Positions 1 to 9,686 of a stretch of DNA of 64,000 nt are shown in pieces. Positions within the stretch are counted from its first letter, which is position 1; each line of letters starts with the position of its first letter. The DNA is from Adiantum capillus-veneris (lineage: Eukaryota > Streptophyta > Polypodiopsida > Polypodiales > Pteridaceae): assembly GCA_014529385.2 (NCBI GenBank), contig CM043943.1, positions 158,924,247 through 158,988,246 of the forward strand, written 5' to 3'. Position numbers and translations under genes: made by a program. The notes below the pieces were generated by a model, which searched no databases, was not told the origin of the DNA, and saw only the letters and a list, made by a program, of their open reading frames with translations.

Positions 1-672
1 TTGCTGCTTGATATTCCAGATTTCATCCTGACATTGCAGGTACTTCCACATGGGATGTATTGTCAGAGATGATGTATGTTTGTTGAGGGTTTGCTGGCTG
101 TGAGTCACGCAGCAAACAACCGCCGCAGCGGTTACAACATATAGTGGGAAATTTATGGATGTATGACTTTGTGGGAAGTCTATGTACTGTCAGATTTACT
201 GCAGCCTTTGTTGAGGGTCGAGTGAGGTTTTATTGAGCTGGGGGATTCTCGAATGTTAAGATCCTTTTGGTGATACAGGTCTTGGAGCGATCCCTCGAGC
301 ACCCTTAGATAGGCAGCTAGGATGTATTGACTGTGAGTTAGACAGTTGGGATTGCATCTTTGCTTTACTGCCGTTGAGGCATTTTCGCAGTCTATGCTTA
401 CAGGACAGTGACAGGACAGTCAGAGACAGTACAGGTGCAGGATAGGTTTACCCACAGCTTACAGTGTCAGAGAGACAGTGTTTTTTGAGCTATTTTTTGG
501 TCTGTTTTTGAGTACACCAGAGCCATTTTACAAAGGAGACTCTGCCGAAATTTATGCAGAATCTGAAGCTTTCTTGGTTCATTTGACAGGTTGATATTGG
601 TTCAGAGGTCAGTTTACAGGGGAAACTCTGCCGAATTTTTCCCAGGAAAGTAAACCACTGTGAAGCGTAGCT
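1..672 (+). other. Copia-1 upstream leader
   Basis: No gene is visible before the gag ATG at 673. The stretch is probably the untranslated leader, and perhaps the LTR end, of Copia-1. I did not find the Copia PBS (TGGTATCAGAGC) nor a copy of the 3' LTR start (TGTTGGGGTATAAAG), so the 5' LTR probably lies left of the window. Short CAGGACAGT/ACAGGT repeats occur near 400-445. Bases 203-306 resemble the leader of the TR-GAG element far downstream. Confidence 0.5.
203..306 (+). repeat. Leader segment shared with TR-GAG
   Basis: About 95 bases match 16806-16900 with few differences. The blocks GTGAGGTTTTATTGAGCTGG, GGTGATACAGGT and GGAGC...ACCCTT appear in the same order in both. One copy precedes a Copia gag; the other lies between PBS and gag of a gypsy-type element. 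A shared leader across two superfamilies is unexpected and suggests recombination or an older insertion. Confidence 0.7.
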
Positions 673-1683
673 ATGGCTGGATCACAGGACACTGCTCTTT
701 ACAATATCAAGAAGATGGATGGAACCAATTTCCCATTGTGGAAGAAGTAGATTTGGCACGTGTTGGTACAAAAGAAGCAGATAAAACCTATAAAGCTTTT
801 GGGGATAAAACCAGAAGATATGGACGAAGATGAATGGAACGAAGTGGATGATTTGGCACTTTATACCATTATGCTGACTTTGGCAGAAAGCGTTTACTTC
901 AATGTAGCAGACAAGATGTCGGCTTATCAAGCATGGTTAAAGCTGAGTGATCTTTATGAGAAGCAGAGTGCAGCTTCACAGGTATACTGGCTTAAGAAGC
1001 TTCTTGACTTGAAGATGAAAGAAGGGACACCTATGTCCAATCATCTGAATGAATTCAACACAATCTATAGTCATTTGTCAGCTCAAGGTGTCAAGTTTGA
1101 TGAACCGGTTAGAGCTATGTTCCTGTTGATCACATTGCCGGAAAGTTGGGACACTTTTCGCACAGCTTTGAGTAATTCTGCACCTCCAGATGGTTTGAAC
1201 ATAGCAGGTGTAGAAGGAAGTCTGCTTACTGAAGAAACCAATAGAAAGACAATGGACAAAGGCAAAGGAACAGCCTTAGTTGTCAGGGGAAGGACCAAAG
1301 AAAAGTACAAAGGTGGAAAGAGGAATCAGTCTCGTAGCAAGTCCCGCAGTGCTAAAGGCAAGAGTGACATAGAATGCTACCATTGTGGCAAGAAGGGTTG
1401 ACACATGAAAAGAGACTGTAGAGAATGGAAAGCAGAAAAAGGCAAAGAGAAAGCTGAAGACCATGGTGAGAAGAACAAGTCCTCATTGAAGATTCAAGAA
1501 ATAAATGTGACAAACACTGTTGCAGAGGATGACAGTCTAGTGTCAGGAGACATCTACTTCTTGAAGAATACAATGGACTCAGCTCTTCTTACAGCATCTG
1601 ATGGAAATGCACTGAGTGACTGGATTATAGACTCAGGGGCATCACTTCATGTGTCTCCAAACAAGGAGTGGTTTACTTATTAA
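673..1683 (+). pseudogene. Copia-1 gag and protease, three in-frame stops
   Basis: This is the gag part of a Ty1/copia polyprotein. It starts MAGSQDTALYNIKKMDG, the usual N-terminus of the UBN2-type gag. A CCHC zinc knuckle (CYHC...HMKRDC) spans about 1375-1431. The aspartic protease motif WIIDSGASLHVS follows near 1621. One frame runs from 673 into pol, with stops TAG (748), TGA (1399) and TAA (1681) and no frameshift. The TGA is an extra codon inside the zinc knuckle, between Gly and His. After the protease the usual GAG-pre-integrase region is missing: GVGDV joins directly to YFMTFIDDYSRK, an in-frame deletion. The element is therefore non-functional as it stands, although the frame is otherwise preserved. 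Confidence 0.9.
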
Positions 1684-4167
1684 ATGACCACTAAAGATCA
1701 TGTTCAGCTAGGCAATGGACAGACATGTGAGATCTTAGGTGTTGGAGATGTTTACTTTATGACATTTATAGATGATTACTCGAGGAAAGTATGTGTTTAC
1801 TTTCTCAAGCACAAGGATGAAGAGTTTAGTGTTTTCAAAACGTTTGTGAAACTTGTGGAGAATCAGAGTGGCAAGAAGCTTAAATGCTTACGCATTGACA
1901 ATGGTGGAGAGTATGTTTCAAAGGCCTTTCAGGACTTTTGTGAGTCAAAAGGTATAAAACGTGAACTTACTGCTCCTTACAATCCTCCTCAAAATGGTGT
2001 TGCTGAGAGGATGAATAGGACCATACAAGAGAAGGTCAGAAGTATGTTGTCTAATGCACAACTGCCAAATGGGTTTTGGGCTGAAACTGTATCAACAGCT
2101 GTTCATCTTGTAAATAGATCTCCTAGCAAGGTTTTGCAGAAGGATTCAGTGCCAGAGATGGTATGGTCATGCAAAATGCCCTCATACAAGCATCTCAGAG
2201 TCTTTGGCTGTGAGGCATATACTCACGTTCCAAAGGAATTTAGGAACAAACTTGAGCCAAAGAGTAGAAAGTGCATCTTTCTAGGCTATGGTAATTCTGG
2301 TGAGATGGGGTACAGACTTTGGGATCCCGAATCCAGAAAGGTTGTCCGCAGCAATGATGTTCACTTTAATGAATCCAAATATCATTCTAAACGAGAGAGG
2401 GTTGAGGAGATTAGAAGAGTTGTCTTCCAAGAAGATGGACCTGCACGTGCAAGACAAAATGTCTGGGCTCAAGAGGAGCAAGGACATGATAGATTGGAAC
2501 CACAGGTTGTGGCTGAGCCTGAGCCACCTATTGTGCGTAGATCTGGACGTGTCACGCGACCTCCTGATAGGTTTGTTCTATCTATGAACTATGTCATGTT
2601 GACTGATTGCAATGAGCCTTCATGTTACAAGGAAGCAGTGCAAATGAAGGACTCCGGGAATTGGCAATTGGCCATGCAGTCAGAGATGACAGCTCTGCAT
2701 AAAAACAAGACATGGAAGCTAGTTAAATTACCACAGGGCAAAAAGGCTCTACCTTGTAAATGGGTTTACAGGTATAAGATCACCGCTCATGATAGTCAGT
2801 CAAAGTACAAAGCAAGGCTTGTTGCCAAGGGCTTTAAGCAAGAACAAGGCATTGACTTTGAGGAAGTCTTCTCTCCGGTGGTCAAGATGACTACATTGAG
2901 ATGCTTTCTTGCATTGGTTGCCATATTAGATTTGGTGTTGCACCAAATGGATGTCAAGACAACGTTCTTGCATGGTGATTTAGATGTGGAAATTTACATG
3001 CAGCAGCCAGAAGGGTTTGTTGAGAAAGGCAAGGAAGATTGGGTATGCCAGTTGTTAAAGAGTCTTTATGGCTTAAAACAATCACCGAGGGCATGGTACC
3101 ATAAATTCCACAAGTTTATGCTTTCTCAAGGCTACAAACGTAGTGAGTTCGATCATTGTCTATATACAAAGAAGGCTAAGGATGGTAGTTGGCTGATCCT
3201 TATTTTGTATGTGGATGACATGTTGATTGCTGGCAAGCACTTGGAAGAAATTTCAGCTTTGAAGTCAAAGATGGCAAAATCGTTTGACATGAAAGACATG
3301 GGTGAGGCAAGTCATATACTTGGTATGCGCATTGAGAGAGACAGATCAAAGAAGTTGATTTGGTTATCTCAAACAGAGTATATTGACAAGGTTTTGCAAC
3401 GTTTCAATATGGAGAAGGGAAAGACACTGAGTGTTCCATTGCCACCATATGTGAAACTTAGCAAACAAGATTGTCCTGTGTCTGAGGAAGAACATGCTGA
3501 AATGGATAAGATTCCATATGCGTCTGCAGTGGGTAGTTTGATGTATGCAATGATTGCTACTCGCCCAGACATTGCATTTGCAGTGGGAGTAGTAAGTCGA
3601 TACATGTCAAACCCAGGCAAGAAAAATTGGGAGGCAGTGAAAGGAATATTGAGATACGTGAAAGCTACAAAGAGTATGCGTATATGCTATGGGAGTCAGG
3701 AGCTAAGTGTAAAGGGTTTTACAGACTCAGATTATGCAGGTGACTTAGACAACCGAAGGTCTACGTCAGGGTATGTCTTTACATTGGCTGGTGGAGCAGT
3801 ATCATGGCGTTCTAGATTACAAGATTGTGTTACTCAGTCTACTACAGAGGCTGAATATGTTGCAGCATCAGAGGCATGCAAAGAATCAATTTGGCTTAAT
3901 CGACTAGTAACAGATTTGGGAATCAAAGAAGAGATGCCTGTGTTATATTGTGATAGTCAAAGTGCTATACAATTGGCTCGCAATCCAGTTTATCACTCAA
4001 AGACAAAGCATGTGGATGTGAAGTATCATTTCATCAGGGAAATGCTCGAGGATAAGCAACTTTAGCTTGTCAAAGTTCACACCATAGAAAATCCTGCTGA
4101 TCTACTTACAAAAGGACTTCCCTCAGAGAGCTTTGTGCATTTTCGCAAGCAATTAGGTGTAGGGTAG
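1684..4167 (+). pseudogene. Copia-1 pol: integrase core, RT, RNase H
   Basis: Pol continues gag in the same frame. The integrase core keeps its three acidic residues (FIDDYSRK, RIDNGGEY and the Glu of VAERMNRT), followed by the integrase C-terminal part (LRVFGCEAYTHVP, CIFLGYG). The RT has KWVYRYK, ARLVAKGFKQEQGIDF, MDVKTTFLHG (first Asp at 2950) and the catalytic YVDDM (3208-3219). RNase H has DSDYAGD, STTEAEYVA and TKHVDVKYHF. A TAG at 4063 replaces a Glu codon in LEDKQL(E)LVKVH, and homology runs on to the natural end at 4165-4167 (NPADLLTKGLPSESF). The 793-codon stretch to 4065 has no other lesion. Integrase-before-RT order places it in Ty1/copia. Confidence 0.95.
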
Positions 4168-4256
4168 TACATCACTTCTCTACATCTCTTGTATATTAGC
4201 TTGTATAGTAGCTTCTCTCACACTTAAAGTGCCACATTGGACTTTAAGTGGGAGGT

Positions 4257-4448
4257 TGTTGGGGTATAAAGCCCAATGTGGTCTCCCAGGTAAGTGGGCG
4301 GGCCGCCAAGTATGTACACATATTCTTTTGTAAAAACCTAATAAGAACTCACTATGCTCTACACATTACAGTAGAGCGAGTTCACCATATCGTCGTGCTC
4401 TTCTTCTCGCACTCTCTCTCGCGTCGCACTTCCGCTCGTACTCCTTCA
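4257..4448 (+). repeat. Copia-1 3' LTR with preceding polypurine tract
   Basis: The polypurine tract AAGTGGGAGGT (4246-4256) is followed by TGTTGGGGTATAAAG, a typical Copia LTR start. The end is placed at ...CTCCTTCA (4448), because the next bases AGAGTA resume sequence homologous to 10375 onward, the other Gypsy-1 LTR. That gives an LTR of about 190 bases. AGAGT (4449-4453) is the probable 3' target-site duplication; the 5' copy is outside the window. Confidence 0.75.
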
Positions 4449-4772
4449 AGAGTATACCCCCTAAGCAGGCCCCCTACTTTCTTTGGTTGACCCCCCCTTG
4501 TAGCTCATGCTTGAAGCTCATTGGACCCCTCCACGCCCAGCAAATCACACGCAAGAGTCATACCAAGCAACAAGGGTAGCCTTGGGACAAGTGTCCCCCT
4601 TTCCCCTTTGAGAGAGAGGGCTTGATAAATGCTAACACAATTAATTAATTCCACTAAATTATCATTGGACCCCTTGGAAAGCCAACCAATAGGCTTTAGG
4701 CACACCATGAGGGTAAATTAGCTAGGGGCTTGACATGTGTCCTACTTGCCTCTTGGGCAAGGGGTGCCCTTT

Positions 4773-4774
<2 letters not shown>

Positions 4775-4855
<81 letters not shown>
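4775..4855. repeat. (GA)n microsatellite inside Gypsy-1 LTR
   Basis: An uninterrupted GA run of about 81 bases. The same position in the other LTR copy (10680-10689) has only about ten bases of GA, so the expansion arose after the element inserted. The apparent RE/SL-repeat ORFs here are artefacts of the run. Confidence 0.98.
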
Positions 4856-4858
<3 letters not shown>

Positions 4859-5025
4859 TCAAGAAACCACCCCCCCTTCTTGCATGGCTTGCCCCCTCCT
4901 TGTAGGGATTCATTTTGACTTTTGGGCCACTTCAAGGCCCTCAACCTTGGGCCTAGTTCTCACCACATGCTTGGTCCTTAAGCCCCTCAGGTTCTCACCT
5001 CAAGTACAGCCCTAGTATCTCAAGC

Positions 5026-5112
5026 ATGACAAGCATCTCAAGCACCTCAGTCATCAGACATGACAAGCATCTCAAGCACCTCAGTCATCAGGCATGACAA
5101 GCATCTCAAGCT
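5026..5112. repeat. Short tandem repeat in Gypsy-1 LTR
   Basis: Nearly identical copies of a unit of about 34 bases (CATGACAAGCATCTCAAGCA, then CCTCAGTCATCAG) lie head to tail. The homologous stretch near 10868-10930 has fewer and more diverged copies, so copy number changed between the two LTRs. Confidence 0.85.
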
Positions 5113-5359
5113 TGGGCCGGGTTCCCACCTCAAGCACAGCCCTAGCTTACCTAAGGTCAAAAGACTTTTAACACTAACTATTAGAGGTCTTCAATGAAGC
5201 TAACCCTAAGGTATTTATGATCCATTGGTTAGCATTTCTCTTTGATAGACCATCTCTCATTTGACCCCTTTACCATTGGCCCCGTGTTGAGATAGATCTA
5301 GAAGCACATGTGTATATCCTAACCCTTGTTCCCATTTATTCTCCCACATTAAATGATCC

Positions 5360-5619
5360 CTTTTTACCCTACGACATCTTTCCAAGATGGATAACTAATC
5401 CATTTGGTGCTTGGGAGACATAGCTGCCGCAAGCATGTCTGCTCTTTAGTCCATTTCATGTTCCTAAATAGAGTGACAAATTCTACTTGGTGTTTGAGAG
5501 ACGTCGTCATCACAAACTTGATTCTAAGCATGCATACTATTCAAATTTGTGCACAATAAAAAGAGAACTAGTCTTATAAGACAAAAAAATTGGTCATTTA
5601 AAAGAAATTTGTACATTGG
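5360..5619 (-). other. Gypsy-1 3' non-coding region
   Basis: Between the chromodomain and the 3' LTR there is no ORF. Two diverged copies of a ~45-base motif (around TTTGGTGCTTGGGAGACAT and ACTTGGTGTTTGAGAGACGT) lie near 5402 and 5487. This matches the untranslated region usually found between pol and the polypurine tract. Confidence 0.6.
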
Positions 5620-6870
5620 TTTACTCTAATGTAGCATTGTAAGCATTGACAAGGTTCATACTATCCTTAAGCTGTATTCCTTGCATCCATCCAACATCTT
5701 CAAAAGGATAATTTTTGAACTTAATAAGATATTTTCATATAATTTTACCATGTCGTAGTACCTTGTCTTCATGCCGAAGGATAGCTTTGGGTTGTAGCAC
5801 CTCTTCTTGGTCTTCAACTTCGGGAGGGTCTTCAATAATTGGTTCACTCGGTGGATCTCCTTTGTAGGGCTTTAGTAGGCTCACATGGAAAGCATTGTGT
5901 ATGAGCCAATGGCTGGGCAACTTGAGTTGATAAGCCGTCTCATTGATAGGCTTCAAGATTTGGAAAGGACCATAGTGTCTTTTTGTTAGCTTAGCATAGT
6001 ACTTTCGATGGTCCGTATGATTTTTGCATGTCGCTTGCCTCAATCGAGCCTTAGGAAACTTAAGACCCAATCATTTTCTTTGAATGTTAAGGCCCTTCTA
6101 TGCTTGTTAGCAACAGCTTTTTGGCTTTGTTGAGAGATGGATATACCCTCCTTAATCTTTTGAAAAGATTCTTGTAGGTCACGGCTATACTCATTGGCAA
6201 CGAAGATCCTCCCATGTACTTTGAGTAGGAAGGGACTTTTAGGACCTCCCTCAATAATTTCATAAGGTTCTTTTCCCGTAGAAGTATGTACAATATTATT
6301 GTAGGCATACTCTACAAGAGGTAAGTACTTTTTCCATTGTGAGCATTGATCTACTTCTATAACATAAGTTTTTAGTAGATCAAGTATCGTAAGTTTGGCT
6401 ATCCGTTTGTGGGTGATAGGCCGAAGAAAAATTCAATCTTGTTCCTAGATTTTGAAAGAGACCTTTCCATAAATTACTAGTCATTCTAGGATCTCTATCT
6501 GAGACGATGGATGTTGGTAATCCATGGTGTTTGAAAATATTTGATATGAAGAGAGTTTCCATTTGGAGTGCCTTAATAGTCTTTTTGAAAGGAATAAAGT
6601 GTGCTTGCTTGCTAAACCTGTCGACTATTGTCCATATTCCCCTATTCCCATGGATAGACTTGGATAATCCAAAGATGAAATCCATGGATATACTCTCCCA
6701 TGGTGAATTTGGAATAGGCAATGGCTTGAGTAATCCAAGTTGCTTCCCTCTATCATATTTGGTCTTTTGGCATACTACACATTTTGAAACATAGTCTTGT
6801 ATGCCCACTTTCATGGTAGTCCAATAGAAATACATTTCTACTCCATGAAGAGTATGTTAAATGCCTCTAT
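5620..6870 (-). pseudogene. Gypsy-1 integrase and chromodomain
   Basis: Reading leftward, the integrase has its zinc-finger end (CVVCQKTKYDRGKQ), then the core with SMDFIFGLSKS, TIVDRFSKQAHFIPF and VSDRDPRMTS, and SAYHPQTDSQT where the catalytic Glu is expected. The frame breaks near there (TYDT stop) and resumes in other frames (YNNIVHTSTGKEPYE). The C-terminal part KLTKRHYGPFQILKPINETA, FHVSLLKPYKGD is readable at 6070-5735. A chromodomain-like tail follows (AILRHEDKVLRHGKII, then YLIKFKNYPFEDVGWMQG after a stop), ending near 5625. An integrase with a C-terminal chromodomain identifies a chromovirus. Several stops and frameshifts make it inactive. Confidence 0.9.
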
Positions 6871-6984
6871 GCTCCGCATAGGGAGGAGCATGGGATTCAT
6901 ACATAAGTTTCTCACGAAGGGAATGGGTAACACATAGCCTATTCATTAGCATACTCATCTATCATAGAAGATAGATCATTTTGA

Positions 6985-8400
6985 GTAGCTATAGATACCT
7001 CATTAATGCTTGGTCATCGTGAAAGTGCATCAGCCACTTGATTGTGATTACCAGCATGTGAGCAATATGAAAATTAAATTGCAAAAGAAAATCTTCCCAC
7101 CTTATTTGTTTGTTGGAAATCTTGGTTTGCGTCATGAAATACTTCATACTTTGGTGGTCTGTTTCGAGAATGAATGGAGTCCCCAATAAGTAGCACTTCC
7201 ATGTGTCTAGGCCATGTAGAATAGCTAAAAGCTATTTCTCATAAATACCCAAGACTCGTTTATCCATATTGAGCCTTCAGCTCTCATATGCTATGGCATG
7301 CCCTTCTTGAAGCAAAACTTTTCCAAGGCAATCACCACAAGCATCACATTGGACCTCAAATGGCTTTGAGAGATCCGGAAGCATGAGGACTGTTTGAGAG
7401 GTAAGCTTCTCTTTGAGCTTGTCAAAAGTATTTTTCTCCTTAGCAGTCCATAAAAATTTAACGTCTTCTTTGTTAAGTCATGTAGTGGTCCTGTTACTTG
7501 AGAGAATTTTTCTATGACGTGTCTATAGTATGGGCAGATACCAATAAATCTTCTTAGCTCATGTAGATTCCTTGGATTAGGCCATGCTTGTATTACCTCT
7601 AACTTCAATGGATCCATACGGGTACCAACTTGAGAGATAATATGACCTAGGTATTGAATCTCTTGAAGGAAAAACTCACTTTTCTTTTGGTTGAGAAAAA
7701 GCTTGTTTTCCCTTAATGCTTGAAAAATCACTTGGAGATATTGCTTATGTTCCTTCAAAGACTTGAAGTAGATGATGATATCATCAAATAACACTCCAGT
7801 GAATTTACGGTAGGGTCTAAAAAATTTCTCCATTAGATGATTGAACGTGGCCGGTGCATTAGTCAAGCCAAAAGGCATGACTAGATATTCATAAAGACCA
7901 AACGTTGTGCGAAACACGGTCTTTAGAATATCTTCATCCACTATCCTTATTTGATGATAACAACTTTTAAGATCAACCCTATTGAAGTAGGTAGAGCCTT
8001 GTAGCTTATTAAACAGATCTTCTACCCAAGGCACGGAAAGTTTGTTTTTGATAGTGATATGATTTAGTGCTCAGTAGTCCACACACATATGATATGTACC
8101 ATCTTTTTTTTGCACTAAAAGGACTGGAGAACAAAAGAGAGAGGAGCTAGGTCTCACCATCCCTTTGCCAATCAATTATTGTACTTATCTCATGATTTCC
8201 TCTTGTTGAGATTGAGAAACTCGATAGGGAGGCTTGTTAGGTGGTGAGCTTCTTGGAAGAAGGTCAATGCGATGGTCATCATCCCCTCGTTTTGGAGGTT
8301 AATCTATAGAGATATCATTGATGAACACATCTTGGAATCCTTTTCGAAAATTAGACAAGTCTAGCTCTTCTTGATTTCTACCATTCACATTTGATGAAAG
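6985..8400 (-). pseudogene. Gypsy-1 reverse transcriptase and RNase H
   Basis: The Ty3/gypsy RT starts with linker sequence (LSNFRKGFQDVFINDIS, PPKRGDDDHRIDLLPRSSPP) and continues with PVLLVQKKDG, YFNRVDLKSCYHQIRI, YLVMPFGLTNAPATF and the active site LFDDIII (FDD codons 7780-7788, usually FLDDI). The open stretch 8034-7291 covers palm and thumb (FIGICPYYRHVIEKFSQ). RNase H pieces continue to 6989 in other frames (ILETDHQSMKYFMTQ). Stops and frameshifts separate the pieces. No protease or gag zinc knuckle is found between gag and this RT: the text jumps from gag to the RT linker near 8398, an internal deletion. Confidence 0.9.
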
Positions 8401-9271
8401 GTTGCACCATTCGATAAGCACTTTGTCCTTTGCATCACTTGCAAGGAATTGCTTCATGATTGAAACTCTAGAGTTTTCCATGTCTTTGGGGCTTCTCCGT
8501 TGCCACGAAGGCTAGCCCACCATCGATGAGCCAATTTTTGGAAGTGCATAGCTACATGTCGTAGCTTGGAGGACTTTGTGAAGCCCTTATCTCCAAAGGC
8601 CGCATCAAATTGCTGGATGAAGGCCAGCACTTTGTTAGTAGCACTAAAGGTGCCATCATAGGTGAGAAAAGATTCATACTCTTTCCTCCCTCTTTGAACT
8701 TATTTAATTTTTGTGACCTTCGCCATGTAGGGTTTGATTTGCAATGTCCTCCCCTCCTGTATTCTCTAGAAGAATAGCCATAGATTTCATTGAAAGAGGA
8801 GGAAGGTGAAGAAGAAGGAGAAGAGGGTGACCTCTTTCTTGCCTTTTTCTTCCTTTCTTTCCTCTCTTCCCTTTTGGAACGATGATGAGAAGGACTGTGT
8901 GTTGATCTTTTCCTCTTGGGAGGAGTTGGCGATCGTCGAGACCGCTGTCTTTGTGGAGCCACATCTTCAGAGGAACTTAGAGTTTCATTGGTTTCTTGCT
9001 CTTTGGATTCCTCCTCTCATATGGGAGAGAGTCTTCTTTTGGGGGTCTCTTTAATAGGCCTCCTAAGCTCACTCTCCTCTTGGAGAGGAAGGGAAATCCC
9101 ATAAGAGCGAATTTGTTGAGTAACTATGGCTTGCAAAGCAGGGTTGCCCATAGCTTGCTGCAACCTAGTAACACGATAATTGACAAACATGGGAGCATCA
9201 TCATTAGCACCTTCATGTGCAAAATCAAAGCTATCAATGTTCGTTCTACTCTCTTGGTTATTATCAGCCAT
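8401..9271 (-). pseudogene. Gypsy-1 gag (deleted and frameshifted)
   Basis: An ATG at 9271 opens an 84-codon frame (MADNNQESRTNIDSFDFAHE) with a gag N-terminal helix region (VNYRVTRLQQAMGNPALQA). A basic Ser/Arg-rich linker follows (SRRSPTPPKRKRSTHSPSHH). The gag core is readable in another frame at about 8690-8480 (YESFLTYDGTFSATNKVLAF, HFQKLAHRWWASLRGNGEAP), then SIMKQFLASDAKDKVLIEW. The nucleocapsid zinc knuckle and the protease are absent. The gag core type matches chromoviruses. Frameshifts near 8970 and 8700 and a stop near 8470 show decay. Confidence 0.8.
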
Positions 9272-9667
9272 GTTAGCAAAATATTGTGTACGTACTTAGT
9301 GTATGCTTTGGAAATTCAAAACCTTAGTTGCCACTCCTCTTAGCCTTTGAAAATTAGCACTTAAGTATCTACACCCATGGGTCAAAGTGGTTAATTATTG
9401 AGAGTAGCGGAGTAGGTCTAACATAGCAGAGTTGCCGAGGGATAGCTCCTTTTGGACTTCTTATGGATCAATAATGGTAAAGCCGTAGGCAAGTCTAAAA
9501 ATACACCATTATTAAGTCCGAATCTCCTGAAATGTGCACCATATCTCACATAGTGGGATCAACAGAATCGATAATAGATCCCAGTTCCACTTACCCTAAT
9601 ATAATTAACAAAATCAACCATTCATAGGCTACTTAAGGACCTATCTTCTTAAGCAAGAAAAGAGAAA
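9272..9667 (-). other. Gypsy-1 5' leader
   Basis: Untranslated stretch between the PBS and the gag ATG on the minus strand. No other gene or clear repeat is visible. Confidence 0.6.
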
Positions 9668-9686
9668 CCAAATGCTTTGATACCAA
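9668..9686 (-). promoter_or_regulatory. Gypsy-1 primer binding site
   Basis: On the minus strand the LTR end ...CCATTACA is followed at once by TTGGTATCAAAGCATTTGG. This matches the initiator-methionine tRNA primer site (TGGTATCAGAGC...) with one change. It fixes both the orientation and the LTR boundary of Gypsy-1. Confidence 0.9.

Larger units (their letters stand above)
4449..5359 (-). repeat. Gypsy-1 3' LTR, right-hand part
   Basis: This segment aligns with 10375-11107 plus 33132-33209. It is the left LTR of the minus-strand chromovirus, cut on its left side by the Copia-1 insertion. It shares blocks such as CCCCCTTGTAG, TAGCCTTGGGACAAGTGT and GTTGAGATAGATCTAGAA. The end is set at ATGATCC; the other copy has GTGATCA, so the terminal CA has decayed here. 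It is followed by the purine-rich stretch of the minus strand (GGGTAAAAAGG), a plausible polypurine tract. Confidence 0.85.

Noticed and set aside
4696-5015. Several overlapping ORFs with long RE or SL repeats
   Set aside because: They translate a (GA)n microsatellite in both strands; no real protein text surrounds them.
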